A model generated the notes under the pieces. It searched no databases, was not told the DNA's origin, and saw only the letters and a list, made by a program, of their open reading frames with translations. A stretch of DNA of 64,000 nt, taken from positions 97,776 to 161,775 of the forward strand of contig NZ_VZZZ01000008.1 in NCBI RefSeq assembly GCF_009193265.1, given 5' to 3'. The first letter of the stretch is position 1, and each line of letters begins with the position of its first letter. The stretch comes from Marinobacter changyiensis. Lineage in GTDB: Bacteria > Pseudomonadota > Gammaproteobacteria > Pseudomonadales > Oleiphilaceae. Of the stretch, positions 41,962-50,431 are shown one piece after another. The position numbers and the translations under genes are program-made.

Positions 41962-42687
41962 ATGCAGTTCGCGAATCCCCTGATACCCGGGCAGCTCATC
42001 AAACGCTACAAACGCTTTCTTGCGGATGTGCGATTGCAGGATGGTCGGGAGGTCACCGCCCACTGCCCCAACACCGGCTCCATGCTCGGTTGTCAGCCTG
42101 AGTCTGCCCGGGTGTGGTTGAGTGCCAGTGACAACCCCAAGCGAAAACTCCCCTACACCTGGGAGCTGGTCGAAACCTCGCCGGGGGTGATGGCCTGTAT
42201 CAATACCGCACGGCCGAACCATCAGGCCCGGGAGGCTATCGAGGCCGGTCGGATCCCCGAGCTGACCGGCTACACAGTGATTCGTCCGGAAGTCCGCTAT
42301 GGCCAGGAGAAGAGTCGTATTGATCTGCATCTGTCCGGCCATGGCGCCCTGCCGGACGCCTGGGTCGAGGTGAAGAACGTCACCCTCTGCGAGGGCGCGT
42401 TGGGCTACTTCCCCGACGCGGTCACCACTCGCGGCCAAAAGCACCTGCGGGAGCTGATCTCCCGGGTGGCGGTTGGCGAGCGGGCGGTGCTGCTATTCTG
42501 CGTCAATCACTCCGGTATTCTCTCGGTCAGATCGGCAGACCATATAGATCCTGTCTACGGGCGCCTGCTCAAAGAGGCGGTTGCCGCAGGAGTGGAAGTA
42601 CTGGCCTGGAAAGCGGATCTGGCCGCAGACGGGGAGCCCAGCGGTTCGTTGGCTCTGGTGCAGCCTGTTCCCGTCACGCTTGACTGA
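41962..42687 (+). CDS. sfsA: DNA/RNA nuclease SfsA
   Basis: The 241-residue SfsA protein (KRYKRFLADVRLQDG OB-like N-terminus, HCPNTGSMLGC, WVEVKNVTLCEGALGYFPDAVTTRG with nuclease-type Asp/Glu-x-Lys residues) was first found as a 'sugar fermentation stimulation' factor and later described as a nuclease. GGAG lies seven bases before the ATG at 41962, which also matches the family start; 45 upstream codons do not. It converges on the next gene. Confidence 0.95.
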   Translation: MQFANPLIPGQLIKRYKRFLADVRLQDGREVTAHCPNTGSMLGCQPESARVWLSASDNPKRKLPYTWELVETSPGVMACINTARPNHQAREAIEAGRIPELTGYTVIRPEVRYGQEKSRIDLHLSGHGALPDAWVEVKNVTLCEGALGYFPDAVTTRGQKHLRELISRVAVGERAVLLFCVNHSGILSVRSADHIDPVYGRLLKEAVAAGVEVLAWKADLAADGEPSGSLALVQPVPVTLD

Positions 42688-42773
42688 CGCTCGTTGCCGA
42701 CGCTATAGCCCATTCGGGTGCGATGCTCGCCGGCCCATGGTATCTGGGCCGACTGCTTGTCAGAGTGGCCCCG

Positions 42774-44351
42774 TCAGGCACCGGGCAAACCGAAATGCTG
42801 ACGAATACGATCGGCGAGTGCTTCGGCCACGTGGTCCTGCTCGGTATGAACGTGGATGGTATGGGTTTTCTCCCGGGCACTCAGGGGCTCAAGCCAATGC
42901 TTCTGCTCTTCCAGCAGGGCTTCGTCGGCTTCTGATGCGTCGCCCTTGCGAGACCTTACCCATTGTCTGCGTAAGGCTTCCGGCGCTTCGCAATCGACAA
43001 GAGCGAACGGTACTCCCTGGTTTTCGGCTACAGCCTTCAATTGCTCCCGTTCATGATGCTTGAGGTTGGCGGCATCCACTATCACCGAGAACCCGGCGGC
43101 CAGAAGCTGGGTCGAGCGCTGAGCAAGCAGCTCATAGGTGTCGCGATTGGCCTTTTCGGTGTAGAGGTTTTCCTTGGGGCGGGATTTGCTGCTATCGAGG
43201 GGGCCGAGCCCGAACATTCGTTTACGCTCCACGTCCGAGCGCAGCCGAACCAGCCCGAGTTGCGCTGACAGGGCGCCGCTGATGACCGATTTACCGCTGC
43301 CGGATAGACCGGTGGTCGCCAACATGAAGCGATGGGGAATGTTGCTGTAACTCTCTGCCAGGTTGGCGTAATCCTGATACCGTTGGGTAAGTCCGGTCTT
43401 CTCGGCCTCACTCAGTGAGGGGTTGCCCAGCATGAACAGGGAAATTTTTGCCCGCACCATGGCTCTGTAAGCTTTGTAGAGCGGCAGCAACGGCAGCCCG
43501 TCAAAATCACCACTGAACTCCAGATAAGTGTTCAGGGTCTGGTTGGCCAGTGCTTGCTCATGTCGGGCTTCCAGGTCCATCAGCAAAAAGGCGAAGTCGT
43601 TGATCACGTCGATCCAGCGGAATGGCTCACTGAATTCGATGCAGTCAAATACCGTCACTTCGTCCTCGTAAACGGTAATATTGGCGAGGTGAAGGTCGCC
43701 ATGACATTCACGGACGAATCCATCCTCACGCCGTTGGCTGATGCGGTCTTTCATGAGGTCGATGGTGGTCTGGGTCCAGGCTTCGAGGCTATCAACCTGC
43801 GCCAGCAATGCCTCGTCGCTCAATAACGGACGAATCTGGTCAAAATTCTCCTGCATGGCAGCAAATACCGCTTCTGGCTCACCAAAAGGCTTGTCCTCGG
43901 GTACCCTGGGCAGCTGTTGGTGGCTCTGGGCGACCTGTCTGGCCAGGCTGTTCAGAAGCTCAGGTGTCAGCTTGCCGGCTTCCTGCTGCCGGTCGAGCAG
44001 GTCGGCCTGGTCAAACTGGCGCATGCGAACAGCGTATTCGAAGGGCTCGCCGGTGCCCTTGAGTTGCGGTTGAGCCGGTGTCCCGGTAATCGGTATCACA
44101 TCCAGGTACAGTTTGCTGGCCAACCGGCTGTTCAGGCGCAGCTCTTCCTCGCAGAAACGCTTTCGTCGATCCAGGGTCGAGAAATCGAGAAATCCGAAAT
44201 CCATCGGTTTTTTAATCTTGTAAGCGTAGGGGCCGGTAAGCAGGACCCAGGAAATGTGGGTTTCATGAACCTGGAAATCGGTCACCGGATAATCGTAGAG
44301 CGCCGGATTCTGCAGGGCGAGAATCAGGTCGCCGGTTGTTGCTTCACTCAC
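42774..44351 (-). CDS. Fusion of an aminoglycoside-phosphotransferase-like kinase and a P-loop kinase
   Basis: The 525-residue protein joins two modules. Residues about 20-330 resemble APH-type kinases (Brenner motif ECHGDLHLANI, VFDCIEFSEPFRWIDVINDFAF). Residues about 345-520 form a separate P-loop kinase (TTGLSGSGKSVISGAL, then RSDVERKRMF). Such fusions occur in Pseudomonas and relatives; small-molecule substrates are unknown, and drug resistance is not implied. GTG start with AAGGAGAGG upstream. It is divergent from mrcB. Confidence 0.83.
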   Translation of the reverse strand: MSEATTGDLILALQNPALYDYPVTDFQVHETHISWVLLTGPYAYKIKKPMDFGFLDFSTLDRRKRFCEEELRLNSRLASKLYLDVIPITGTPAQPQLKGTGEPFEYAVRMRQFDQADLLDRQQEAGKLTPELLNSLARQVAQSHQQLPRVPEDKPFGEPEAVFAAMQENFDQIRPLLSDEALLAQVDSLEAWTQTTIDLMKDRISQRREDGFVRECHGDLHLANITVYEDEVTVFDCIEFSEPFRWIDVINDFAFLLMDLEARHEQALANQTLNTYLEFSGDFDGLPLLPLYKAYRAMVRAKISLFMLGNPSLSEAEKTGLTQRYQDYANLAESYSNIPHRFMLATTGLSGSGKSVISGALSAQLGLVRLRSDVERKRMFGLGPLDSSKSRPKENLYTEKANRDTYELLAQRSTQLLAAGFSVIVDAANLKHHEREQLKAVAENQGVPFALVDCEAPEALRRQWVRSRKGDASEADEALLEEQKHWLEPLSAREKTHTIHVHTEQDHVAEALADRIRQHFGLPGA

Positions 44352-44463
44352 AAGCCTCTCCTTGAATGTATTTTTAATTCCGAATGTTAGGTTGGGACCA
44401 TCATAGCGGTGAGATTACAGAAATAACACAGAGAAGGGCGACGCACCCGGCGAGGGGATTCGT

Positions 44464-44469
44464 TATAAT
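44464..44469 (+). promoter_or_regulatory. Perfect -10 hexamer next to the mrcB start
   Basis: TATAAT lies only seven bases before the mrcB ATG, so a transcript from it would start at or next to the start codon. No good -35 was found, and no ribosome site is present. Confidence 0.35.
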
Positions 44470-44476
44470 CCTGCGC

Positions 44477-46804
44477 ATGAAAAAGACGTCCAACGCTAAA
44501 AAGTCTCCGAAAAAACGTTCACCTGGTTCCTCCCCACGGGGCAAAAGTCGCTTCTGGCACCTTGTCGGCAGGGTTTCCCTGGTCGGGCTGGTGGTGCTGA
44601 CGGGCTGGGTGGTTTACCTCGACGCTGTAGTAACCTCCAAATTCGAGGGTCAGCGTTTTGAAGTGCCCTCCAGGGTTTACGCGCGCCCGCTGGAGCTATA
44701 CGACGGTGCAAGTGTCAGCGTGGGGGCACTGAAGCGAGAGCTTGAGATGTCCGGCTACCGGACCGGCAATGGCACCCAGGCCGGTACCTACACTCAATCC
44801 GGCAGTCGCTTTGTAATCAGCACGCGTGGATTCCGGTTTGCGGACGGCAGCGAGCCCCGTCGCCGGCTTTCCCTGTCCATCAGCGGTGACCGTGTCGAAA
44901 ATTTCCGGAATCTGTCCGGCGAAAACACCGCCATAGCGAGACTGGAGCCCGCCCGCATTGGTGGTATTTACCCGGCGCACAAAGAAGACCGGGTGCTGGT
45001 CAAGCTCAGTGATCTGCCGCCGGTGTTGGAGAGTGCCCTGTTAACGATTGAAGACCGTGAATTTTACGATCACTTCGGTGTTGCGCCGCTGTCTATTGCC
45101 CGTGCGCTCTGGGTCAACATTCAGGCCGGCCGGGTAGTGCAGGGCGGCAGTACGCTGACCCAGCAGTTGGTAAAAAACTTCTACCTGACCCGGGACCAGA
45201 CCCTGATTCGCAAAGGCAACGAAGCCTTGATGTCGATGCTGCTTGAAGCGCATTACGAGAAACAGGACATTCTCGAAACCTATCTGAATGAGGTTTACCT
45301 TGGCCAGGCGGGCACCCGAAGCATTCATGGCTTTGGTCTGGCGAGCCAGTTTTATTTCGGTGAATCTCTGAAAGATCTTGAGCTGGAGCAGGTGGCACTG
45401 CTGGTCGGTCTGGTGAAGGGCCCCAGTTACTATGATCCGCGCCGTAATCCTGAGCGGGCGCTGAATCGCCGCAATCTGGTGATTGATACCCTGCTTGCCA
45501 ATGGGGTCATCGAGGAGGTGGACGCTCAGAAAGCCCGCGCCAAACCGCTTGATGTGACGCCCAAGCCGTCGTATTCAGAGAACCGCTATCCCGCCTACAT
45601 TGATCTGGTGCGCCGTCACCTGGCCCGGGACTACAAGCAGGAAGATCTTCAGAGTGAAGGGCTGAGGATTTTCACCACCTTGAATCCCGCGATTCAGTAC
45701 GCAGCGGAGTACTCCGTCGCCAATACGTTGAAAGACATGGAGCGCAGCCGCTCCGAGCCGCTTCTGGAGGCGGCCATGGTGGTGACATCGAGAGACAGCG
45801 GCGAAGTGCTGGCACTGGTCGGGGGGCGGGACCCGAAGTACGCGGGATTCAATCGCGCAGTGGATGCCCGGAGGCCTATTGGCTCACTGATCAAGCCATT
45901 CACCTACCTGACTGCGTTGCAGTCTCCCGAACGTTACACCCTGATTACGCCGGTCGAGGACCGCAAATTTGCCCTGGTCTTTGATGATGGTCGCCGATGG
46001 GAGCCGAACAACTACGATGGCGAAGAGCACGGCGAAGTGCCGCTGCACCGGGCGTTATCGCGCTCTTATAACCTGGCAGCGGTTCGTGTCGGCCTCGATG
46101 TTGGTATCGAGGCAGTGGTCGAAACCCTGCAGAAACTGGGTGTCACCGACCCCATATCGGAGTATCCGTCCATGCTGTTGGGGTCGGTCTCGATGACGCC
46201 GGTGACGGTTGCGTCACTCTATCAGGGCCTGGCGACGTCAGGCTTTAATATTCCTCTGCGTACCATCAGGGATGTCACTACGGCCCAAGGTGAATCGCTT
46301 TCCCGATACAGTCTTGCAGTGGATCAGGTGGTTGACCCTGGCGCTGTTCACCTGGTCCAGTACGCTATGCAGGAAACCCTGCAAGAGGGGACTGGACGAT
46401 CTGCCTATCGGTTCGTGCCGGACGAGCTTGGGCTTGCGGGTAAAACCGGGACCACCGATGATGGGCGCGATAGCTGGTTTGCCGGATTCAGCGGTGACTT
46501 GCTGGCGGTAACCTGGGTGGGACGGGATGATAACGGCCCGACCGCTTATACCGGCGCCACAGGTGCGTTGCCCGTATGGGCCAGGTTCATGGCCCAAGTG
46601 CCGCAGCATGGTTTCTCGCCGGTCGTCCCGGATGGTGTTCAGTATCATTGGGTCAATGCCGAGACCGGTACCTTAACTGATGAGCACTGTGAAAACGCAC
46701 GTTTCATGCCGTTTGTGACAGGCAGCGAACCCCAGGACTCGGTGAGCTGTTCCGGTGATCTCACGCGGCGACTTAAAGGCTGGTTTGAAGGATTGTTTCA
46801 ATGA
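44477..46804 (+). CDS. mrcB: Penicillin-binding protein 1B (bifunctional)
   Basis: The 775-residue class A PBP polymerises and crosslinks peptidoglycan. A basic N-terminus and one membrane helix (about 30-55) precede the UB2H region. The GT51 glycosyltransferase follows (EDREFYDHFGV with catalytic Glu, GGSTLTQQLVKN, ETYLNEVYLGQ), then the transpeptidase with SxxK in GSLIKPFTYL, SxN in SRSYNLAAV and KTG in AGKTGTTDDG. All active-site motifs are intact. The ATG at 44477 is taken because a start further up has no similarity. The next gene overlaps its stop. Confidence 0.95.
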   Translation: MKKTSNAKKSPKKRSPGSSPRGKSRFWHLVGRVSLVGLVVLTGWVVYLDAVVTSKFEGQRFEVPSRVYARPLELYDGASVSVGALKRELEMSGYRTGNGTQAGTYTQSGSRFVISTRGFRFADGSEPRRRLSLSISGDRVENFRNLSGENTAIARLEPARIGGIYPAHKEDRVLVKLSDLPPVLESALLTIEDREFYDHFGVAPLSIARALWVNIQAGRVVQGGSTLTQQLVKNFYLTRDQTLIRKGNEALMSMLLEAHYEKQDILETYLNEVYLGQAGTRSIHGFGLASQFYFGESLKDLELEQVALLVGLVKGPSYYDPRRNPERALNRRNLVIDTLLANGVIEEVDAQKARAKPLDVTPKPSYSENRYPAYIDLVRRHLARDYKQEDLQSEGLRIFTTLNPAIQYAAEYSVANTLKDMERSRSEPLLEAAMVVTSRDSGEVLALVGGRDPKYAGFNRAVDARRPIGSLIKPFTYLTALQSPERYTLITPVEDRKFALVFDDGRRWEPNNYDGEEHGEVPLHRALSRSYNLAAVRVGLDVGIEAVVETLQKLGVTDPISEYPSMLLGSVSMTPVTVASLYQGLATSGFNIPLRTIRDVTTAQGESLSRYSLAVDQVVDPGAVHLVQYAMQETLQEGTGRSAYRFVPDELGLAGKTGTTDDGRDSWFAGFSGDLLAVTWVGRDDNGPTAYTGATGALPVWARFMAQVPQHGFSPVVPDGVQYHWVNAETGTLTDEHCENARFMPFVTGSEPQDSVSCSGDLTRRLKGWFEGLFQ

Positions 46805-47358
46805 TATTAAGGCGGATCATATTGAGTAGTGGCCTGGCTGCAACCGTTGCACTTGCGGGTTGCGCCAGTCCGGGCGGCTCCATTTACGTGCCCTCTGGCC
46901 AATCCCCGGATATTGAGGAAGCACCGGAGCCGCCCCGGACCAGCAACCCGGATCGTACTGTACGGAAGTCCGAGCAACCGGAGACCAGCGAGCCTGAGCG
47001 TCAGGTGTCACCGCGACATCAGCAACAGGGCGAAAGCTTGTCACCGGCTGCCGCCGGGTTAATGCGCGAAGCCAGCACCTTGCTGGCCCTGGAAAACCCT
47101 CGGGGGGCTGTCAGCAAGCTCGAAAGGGCGCAGAGAATCTCTCCCCGTTCCGCCGAGATTTACTACAAGTTATCAGAAGCTTACGTAGCGTTGGATCAGT
47201 TGGGTTCCGCGGAGCAGTTTACCCTGAAGGGCTTGTCGCTGGCAGGCAGCGATTCTTCTTTGCAGCGCTCAGGTTGGTTGCTGCTGGCGGATATCCGGCG
47301 TGCCAGGGGAAACGTGGCAGGGGCGGATCAGGCGGAGTCTAGGGCTTCGGCTCTATAA
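46801..47358 (+). CDS. lpoP: LpoP-like TPR lipoprotein, putative PBP1b activator
   Basis: The 185-residue product has a lipobox (VALAGC), a Pro/Glu-rich disordered linker (about 25-80) and C-terminal TPR repeats (LLALENPRGAVSKLERAQRI, SAEIYYKLSEAYVALDQLG). Its ATG overlaps the mrcB stop by four bases, so the two are made together. In Pseudomonas aeruginosa an outer-membrane TPR lipoprotein, LpoP, activates PBP1b, and in some Gammaproteobacteria it is encoded with the PBP1b gene. Architecture and coupling point to that role; activity is inferred. Confidence 0.75.
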   Translation: MILRRIILSSGLAATVALAGCASPGGSIYVPSGQSPDIEEAPEPPRTSNPDRTVRKSEQPETSEPERQVSPRHQQQGESLSPAAAGLMREASTLLALENPRGAVSKLERAQRISPRSAEIYYKLSEAYVALDQLGSAEQFTLKGLSLAGSDSSLQRSGWLLLADIRRARGNVAGADQAESRASAL

Positions 47359-47375
47359 CCGATTGGTTTGACGAC

Positions 47376-47402
47376 GAAAAAGCCCCCGCGTGCGAGGGCT
47401 TG
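47376..47402. terminator. Two-sided terminator between converging genes
   Basis: AAGCCC (47380-47385) and GGGCTT (47396-47401) with inner CGC/GCG pairs form one hairpin. The minus strand continues into TTTTT, giving the stronger stop for the DUF4382 gene; it also ends the lpoP transcript. Confidence 0.75.
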
Positions 47403-47435
47403 AGCATGGTCGTCAGGGGTAGATGCTATCGACTA

Positions 47436-48353
47436 CTAGTTGATAGCCACGTCAGTGACTTCGCCCGCCACTACTTTACTCTCTATGCCCTGAGCAGGTA
47501 TAAAGGTCAGGTCTTCATTAATGAATTTTCCCTCCGCATCCTGACGCTCATCCATATCGCAGGTATAGCTGACAGTATAATTTCCGGCTGAAATGAATGA
47601 TGCCTGATATTCATAGGTCTCGGTATTCACTGGTGCAGCTACCACTGGCTCATTGCTGCTGCCGAGGTCATCCGGAGTTACCTCGTGGCCGGCATGAACA
47701 TAGACTGCGCCCGCATATACACTGGTATTGAACCCAGCTTCGGAGCAGGCATTAGCCAAAAGTGTCGGGTCAATTGATCCGGAAATGATTCCAACTTCGC
47801 TGTTGTCTACAAGTCTCAGCACCGGCTTGAGCAGGTAACTGTCTTGCCCCGGGGGATTTACCAGAGACTTGCGAACGTCAAAGTCGATAGTGAAGCTCGC
47901 GGACTCGCCAGCCGGCACGACGAAGCCAGAAGTCTGGAGCCCGCGCGTATCCCCTGATGGGACAAAAAGATCATTGATGCCGCCGTTATCATCGATGACT
48001 GAAAAGGTGCTCTCATCGCCCAGTTTCAGGCGAATCCACTCGTATTCGCCCGCAGGAAGCTCTTGGTTGCTCAAGAGAGCTTCAACGGAGCCGTTCTGGA
48101 GGTCGAGTAGGTTGATGTTATCAAGATTTTCGGGGTTTTCTACGTCAAAGCTGATGCTCTGGCCGTCGGCTGGCTTCAGTTCAACGGCGACTACCGTGAT
48201 ATTTACTGCCTGAACGCCATCTACGGCTGCATCTGTAAGATCAAATGAAGCAGTACCGGTAGAGCCAGCGTCGCCGCCCCCACTTCCACCACAGGCTGCA
48301 ACAGCGGCTGCGAGTGCGGTGATGCCAAAACTTTTGATTAATGCATTTTTCAT
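47436..48353 (-). CDS. DUF4382-domain lipoprotein
   Basis: The 305-residue protein has a lipoprotein signal (ALAAAVAACGGSGGG, Cys at about 21) and a DUF4382 domain (about 30-190: TASFDLTDAAVDGVQAVNI, LNLLDLQNG-like segment INLLDLQNGSVEALLSNQELP, YEWIRLKLG). The remainder is a beta-rich domain with paired cysteines. DUF4382 proteins are cell-surface lipoproteins of unknown role in marine Proteobacteria. Start at 48353 has GGAG seven bases upstream. It ends in a terminator shared with lpoP. Confidence 0.85.
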   Translation of the reverse strand: MKNALIKSFGITALAAAVAACGGSGGGDAGSTGTASFDLTDAAVDGVQAVNITVVAVELKPADGQSISFDVENPENLDNINLLDLQNGSVEALLSNQELPAGEYEWIRLKLGDESTFSVIDDNGGINDLFVPSGDTRGLQTSGFVVPAGESASFTIDFDVRKSLVNPPGQDSYLLKPVLRLVDNSEVGIISGSIDPTLLANACSEAGFNTSVYAGAVYVHAGHEVTPDDLGSSNEPVVAAPVNTETYEYQASFISAGNYTVSYTCDMDERQDAEGKFINEDLTFIPAQGIESKVVAGEVTDVAIN

Positions 48354-48599
48354 AACTGATCTCCGGGTACTGTCTGGTCGATGGACTTGTTGTTCAACGT
48401 TGTTGGTATCATGGCGAGCTTCCTTTACTCTCTTGCGGAGTCCGATGCCTGAGGATAAAACGCCAGGGTTCAGCAAGAGGTTCCGGTTTATCGTGTTACA
48501 AAGTGTACAGATGAAAATTTGGTATCAGCAGGCGGCTTATGCGCGCCGGTGTTTTTTCTGGTATGAGCTGGTTTTAACGAGTCTCGGCGGGTTAGCATT

Positions 48600-49211
48600 T
48601 TGGCATTGATACCCTTCAGACGGCCTGCAAGGCCCACGAGATTTGAAAAGCTGGTCCAGCCCCATCTGGAGGCCATGTACCGCTTTGCCTTCCGATTGTC
48701 GGGTCAGCAGCACGATGCAGAGGACCTGGTGCAGGATGTGGTGGTGAAGCTCTACCCCCGTCTTGAAGAACTGGAGGGGATTGAACAGCTCCGGCCCTGG
48801 CTTAACCGGGTGCTGTACCGGCATTTTGTCGACCAGTTACGGCGTCGGAGCCGTCAGGCGGACCGGCCCGTAAGCGACGTGGCCGGGCCCGACCAGCAGG
48901 CCAGCTTTCTCGATTCCTACGCCGCCGATGTGCCGGAGCTGACCGAACAGATCAGTGCCCAGCGCCTTAAACCCATCATGGATTCTGTTATTCAGGAGCT
49001 CTCGCCGGACCAGCGCACACTGATGCTGCTGCATGACGTGGATGGCTGGAGCCAGGAGGATATCGCGCGAGTGCTCGAAATACCGGTGGGTACGGTGAAG
49101 TCGAGGGTTCATCGCTGCCGGGCATCGCTGAAGAAAAAACTGCTTGAGAGACCGGAACTTTTCCAGCAGACCCGGCGTGTGAAACAAAGAGGTGATGGAA
49201 ATGTTGTGTAA
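48600..49211 (+). CDS. ECF-type RNA polymerase sigma factor
   Basis: The 203-residue sigma factor has region 2 (EAMYRFAFRLSGQQHDAEDLVQDVVVKLY, shown here partly) and region 4 (LSPDQRTLMLLHDVDGWSQEDIARVLEIPVGTVKSRVHR, partly), with a short linker. It starts with TTG at 48600 because the family N-terminus FEKLVQPHLEAMYRF needs it; no ATG precedes. The next gene is a zinc-type anti-sigma, which identifies the pair as a sigma/anti-sigma switch. The signal it answers is unknown. Confidence 0.88.
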   Translation: MALIPFRRPARPTRFEKLVQPHLEAMYRFAFRLSGQQHDAEDLVQDVVVKLYPRLEELEGIEQLRPWLNRVLYRHFVDQLRRRSRQADRPVSDVAGPDQQASFLDSYAADVPELTEQISAQRLKPIMDSVIQELSPDQRTLMLLHDVDGWSQEDIARVLEIPVGTVKSRVHRCRASLKKKLLERPELFQQTRRVKQRGDGNVV

Positions 49212-49890
49212 TCAATGCAAAGACAATTTGCGTTCCTGGGTCGGGAATAAACTTTCTGCGGCGCAGGCAAGCCGTATAGAGCAGCATATTGCCCTCTGTG
49301 AGGATTGCGCCATCGCCGCCCACAATGAACAGGCAATCTTCGACTCGTTACACGACAGCCAGACGGTGCCGGCGCCATCGTTCGGATTCGAGGAGCGGGT
49401 TCTGGGTGCGGCCTCGGGCAAAGGCGGGCGGTCCCGGAATGGTTCTTCGAGCCATGGCTGGAGTACGCCGGTGACCGGTGGTGCCATCGCGGCTGCCCTG
49501 GTTGTGGGTGTCGCATTGGGTTTTGGCTGGAACTCGGGGTCCGACCTGGTATCCGGCGCGCAGCAGATCGGCAGTGACAAGAGTCTGGTCGCCGTGCCCG
49601 TTGCCCGTAATGTCCGGCTTGCATTCAGCTCCGGGGAAGCGCTCGAAGGAGTTACCCTGACGGTGGAATTGCCTCCCCATGTTGAGGTGGCAAGTTACCC
49701 CGGGCATCAGAAACTGAGCTGGGAAGTGGACCTGGATAAAGGCGAAAATGTGGTGAATCTGCCGCTTAACATTTTGTTCTCGGGCGAGGGCGAACTCGTT
49801 GCCCATCTGGACGACGGTCGCAGAACAAAGACCTTCCGAACCAGCCTTGACGGCGCTGTGGGGAAAGGCGATGAGGAGCCGTCATCATGA
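49201..49890 (+). CDS. Anti-sigma factor with zinc-finger and membrane helix
   Basis: The 229-residue protein has an N-terminal zinc-binding anti-sigma domain (CNQC and HIALCEDC, i.e. H-x3-C-x2-C), one membrane helix (TPVTGGAIAAALVVGVALGF, about 92-112) and a periplasmic part. It overlaps the sigma gene by 11 bp. Of three nearby starts, ATG at 49201 is best placed behind GAGG. It should hold the upstream sigma factor at the membrane until a signal appears. Confidence 0.85.
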   Translation: MLCNQCKDNLRSWVGNKLSAAQASRIEQHIALCEDCAIAAHNEQAIFDSLHDSQTVPAPSFGFEERVLGAASGKGGRSRNGSSSHGWSTPVTGGAIAAALVVGVALGFGWNSGSDLVSGAQQIGSDKSLVAVPVARNVRLAFSSGEALEGVTLTVELPPHVEVASYPGHQKLSWEVDLDKGENVVNLPLNILFSGEGELVAHLDDGRRTKTFRTSLDGAVGKGDEEPSS

Positions 49891-50291
49891 CAGCCGGGGT
49901 TTGGCACCGCATTGCTGTCAGGGTCTGTCTTGGGTTGCTGCTGTCAACACCCGCAATGGTCTTCGCCAATGATGATCTGGATGTGACCATGCGAATGGTC
50001 AGAGATGATGACGAACTGACCGAATCCGTTGTCCGCGAGATTAAGTTGCGCGAACCGGTTGCCTCTGAGCGCCGGCAGAGCCGGACGAGCAAATCCGCTA
50101 ATACACCCCGCGAGGCGCGAGGCGCAGATGCTGCTCGCGAAGCAGCCCGGGTTGCAGCAGAGCAGGCCCGGGAAGTTCGCGGACGGAATGAGCAGCGCGG
50201 GCGCCCCGAGCTGCCGGAACGACCAGATGTTTCCGGGCGCCCCGAGAGGCCTGATGTATCTAAACGCCCTGAGCGGCCCGAGTCACCCTGA
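49887..50291 (+). CDS. Secreted basic low-complexity protein
   Basis: The 134-residue product has a signal peptide (about 1-28, ending AMVFA), a charged middle (LDVTMRMVRDDDELTES), Arg/Ala repeats and a C-terminal run of PERPDVS/GRPERPDVS-like repeats. I do not recognise a family. Its start overlaps the anti-sigma stop (ATGA), so it belongs to the same operon and may be a periplasmic component of that switch. Confidence 0.7.
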   Translation: MTAGVWHRIAVRVCLGLLLSTPAMVFANDDLDVTMRMVRDDDELTESVVREIKLREPVASERRQSRTSKSANTPREARGADAAREAARVAAEQAREVRGRNEQRGRPELPERPDVSGRPERPDVSKRPERPESP

Positions 50292-50431
50292 CCCGCGCGT
50301 CTCTATCCCGATCGTAATGTTTCTCCCCTGCGCGACGAATCCCTTTGTCCCTTGCTATACTCCCGCTCTTGCTCGCTCGCCTGATTGTTTTCGCAGGAAG
50401 AGTGGATCATACCGTATCTCCGGAGTAAGGC

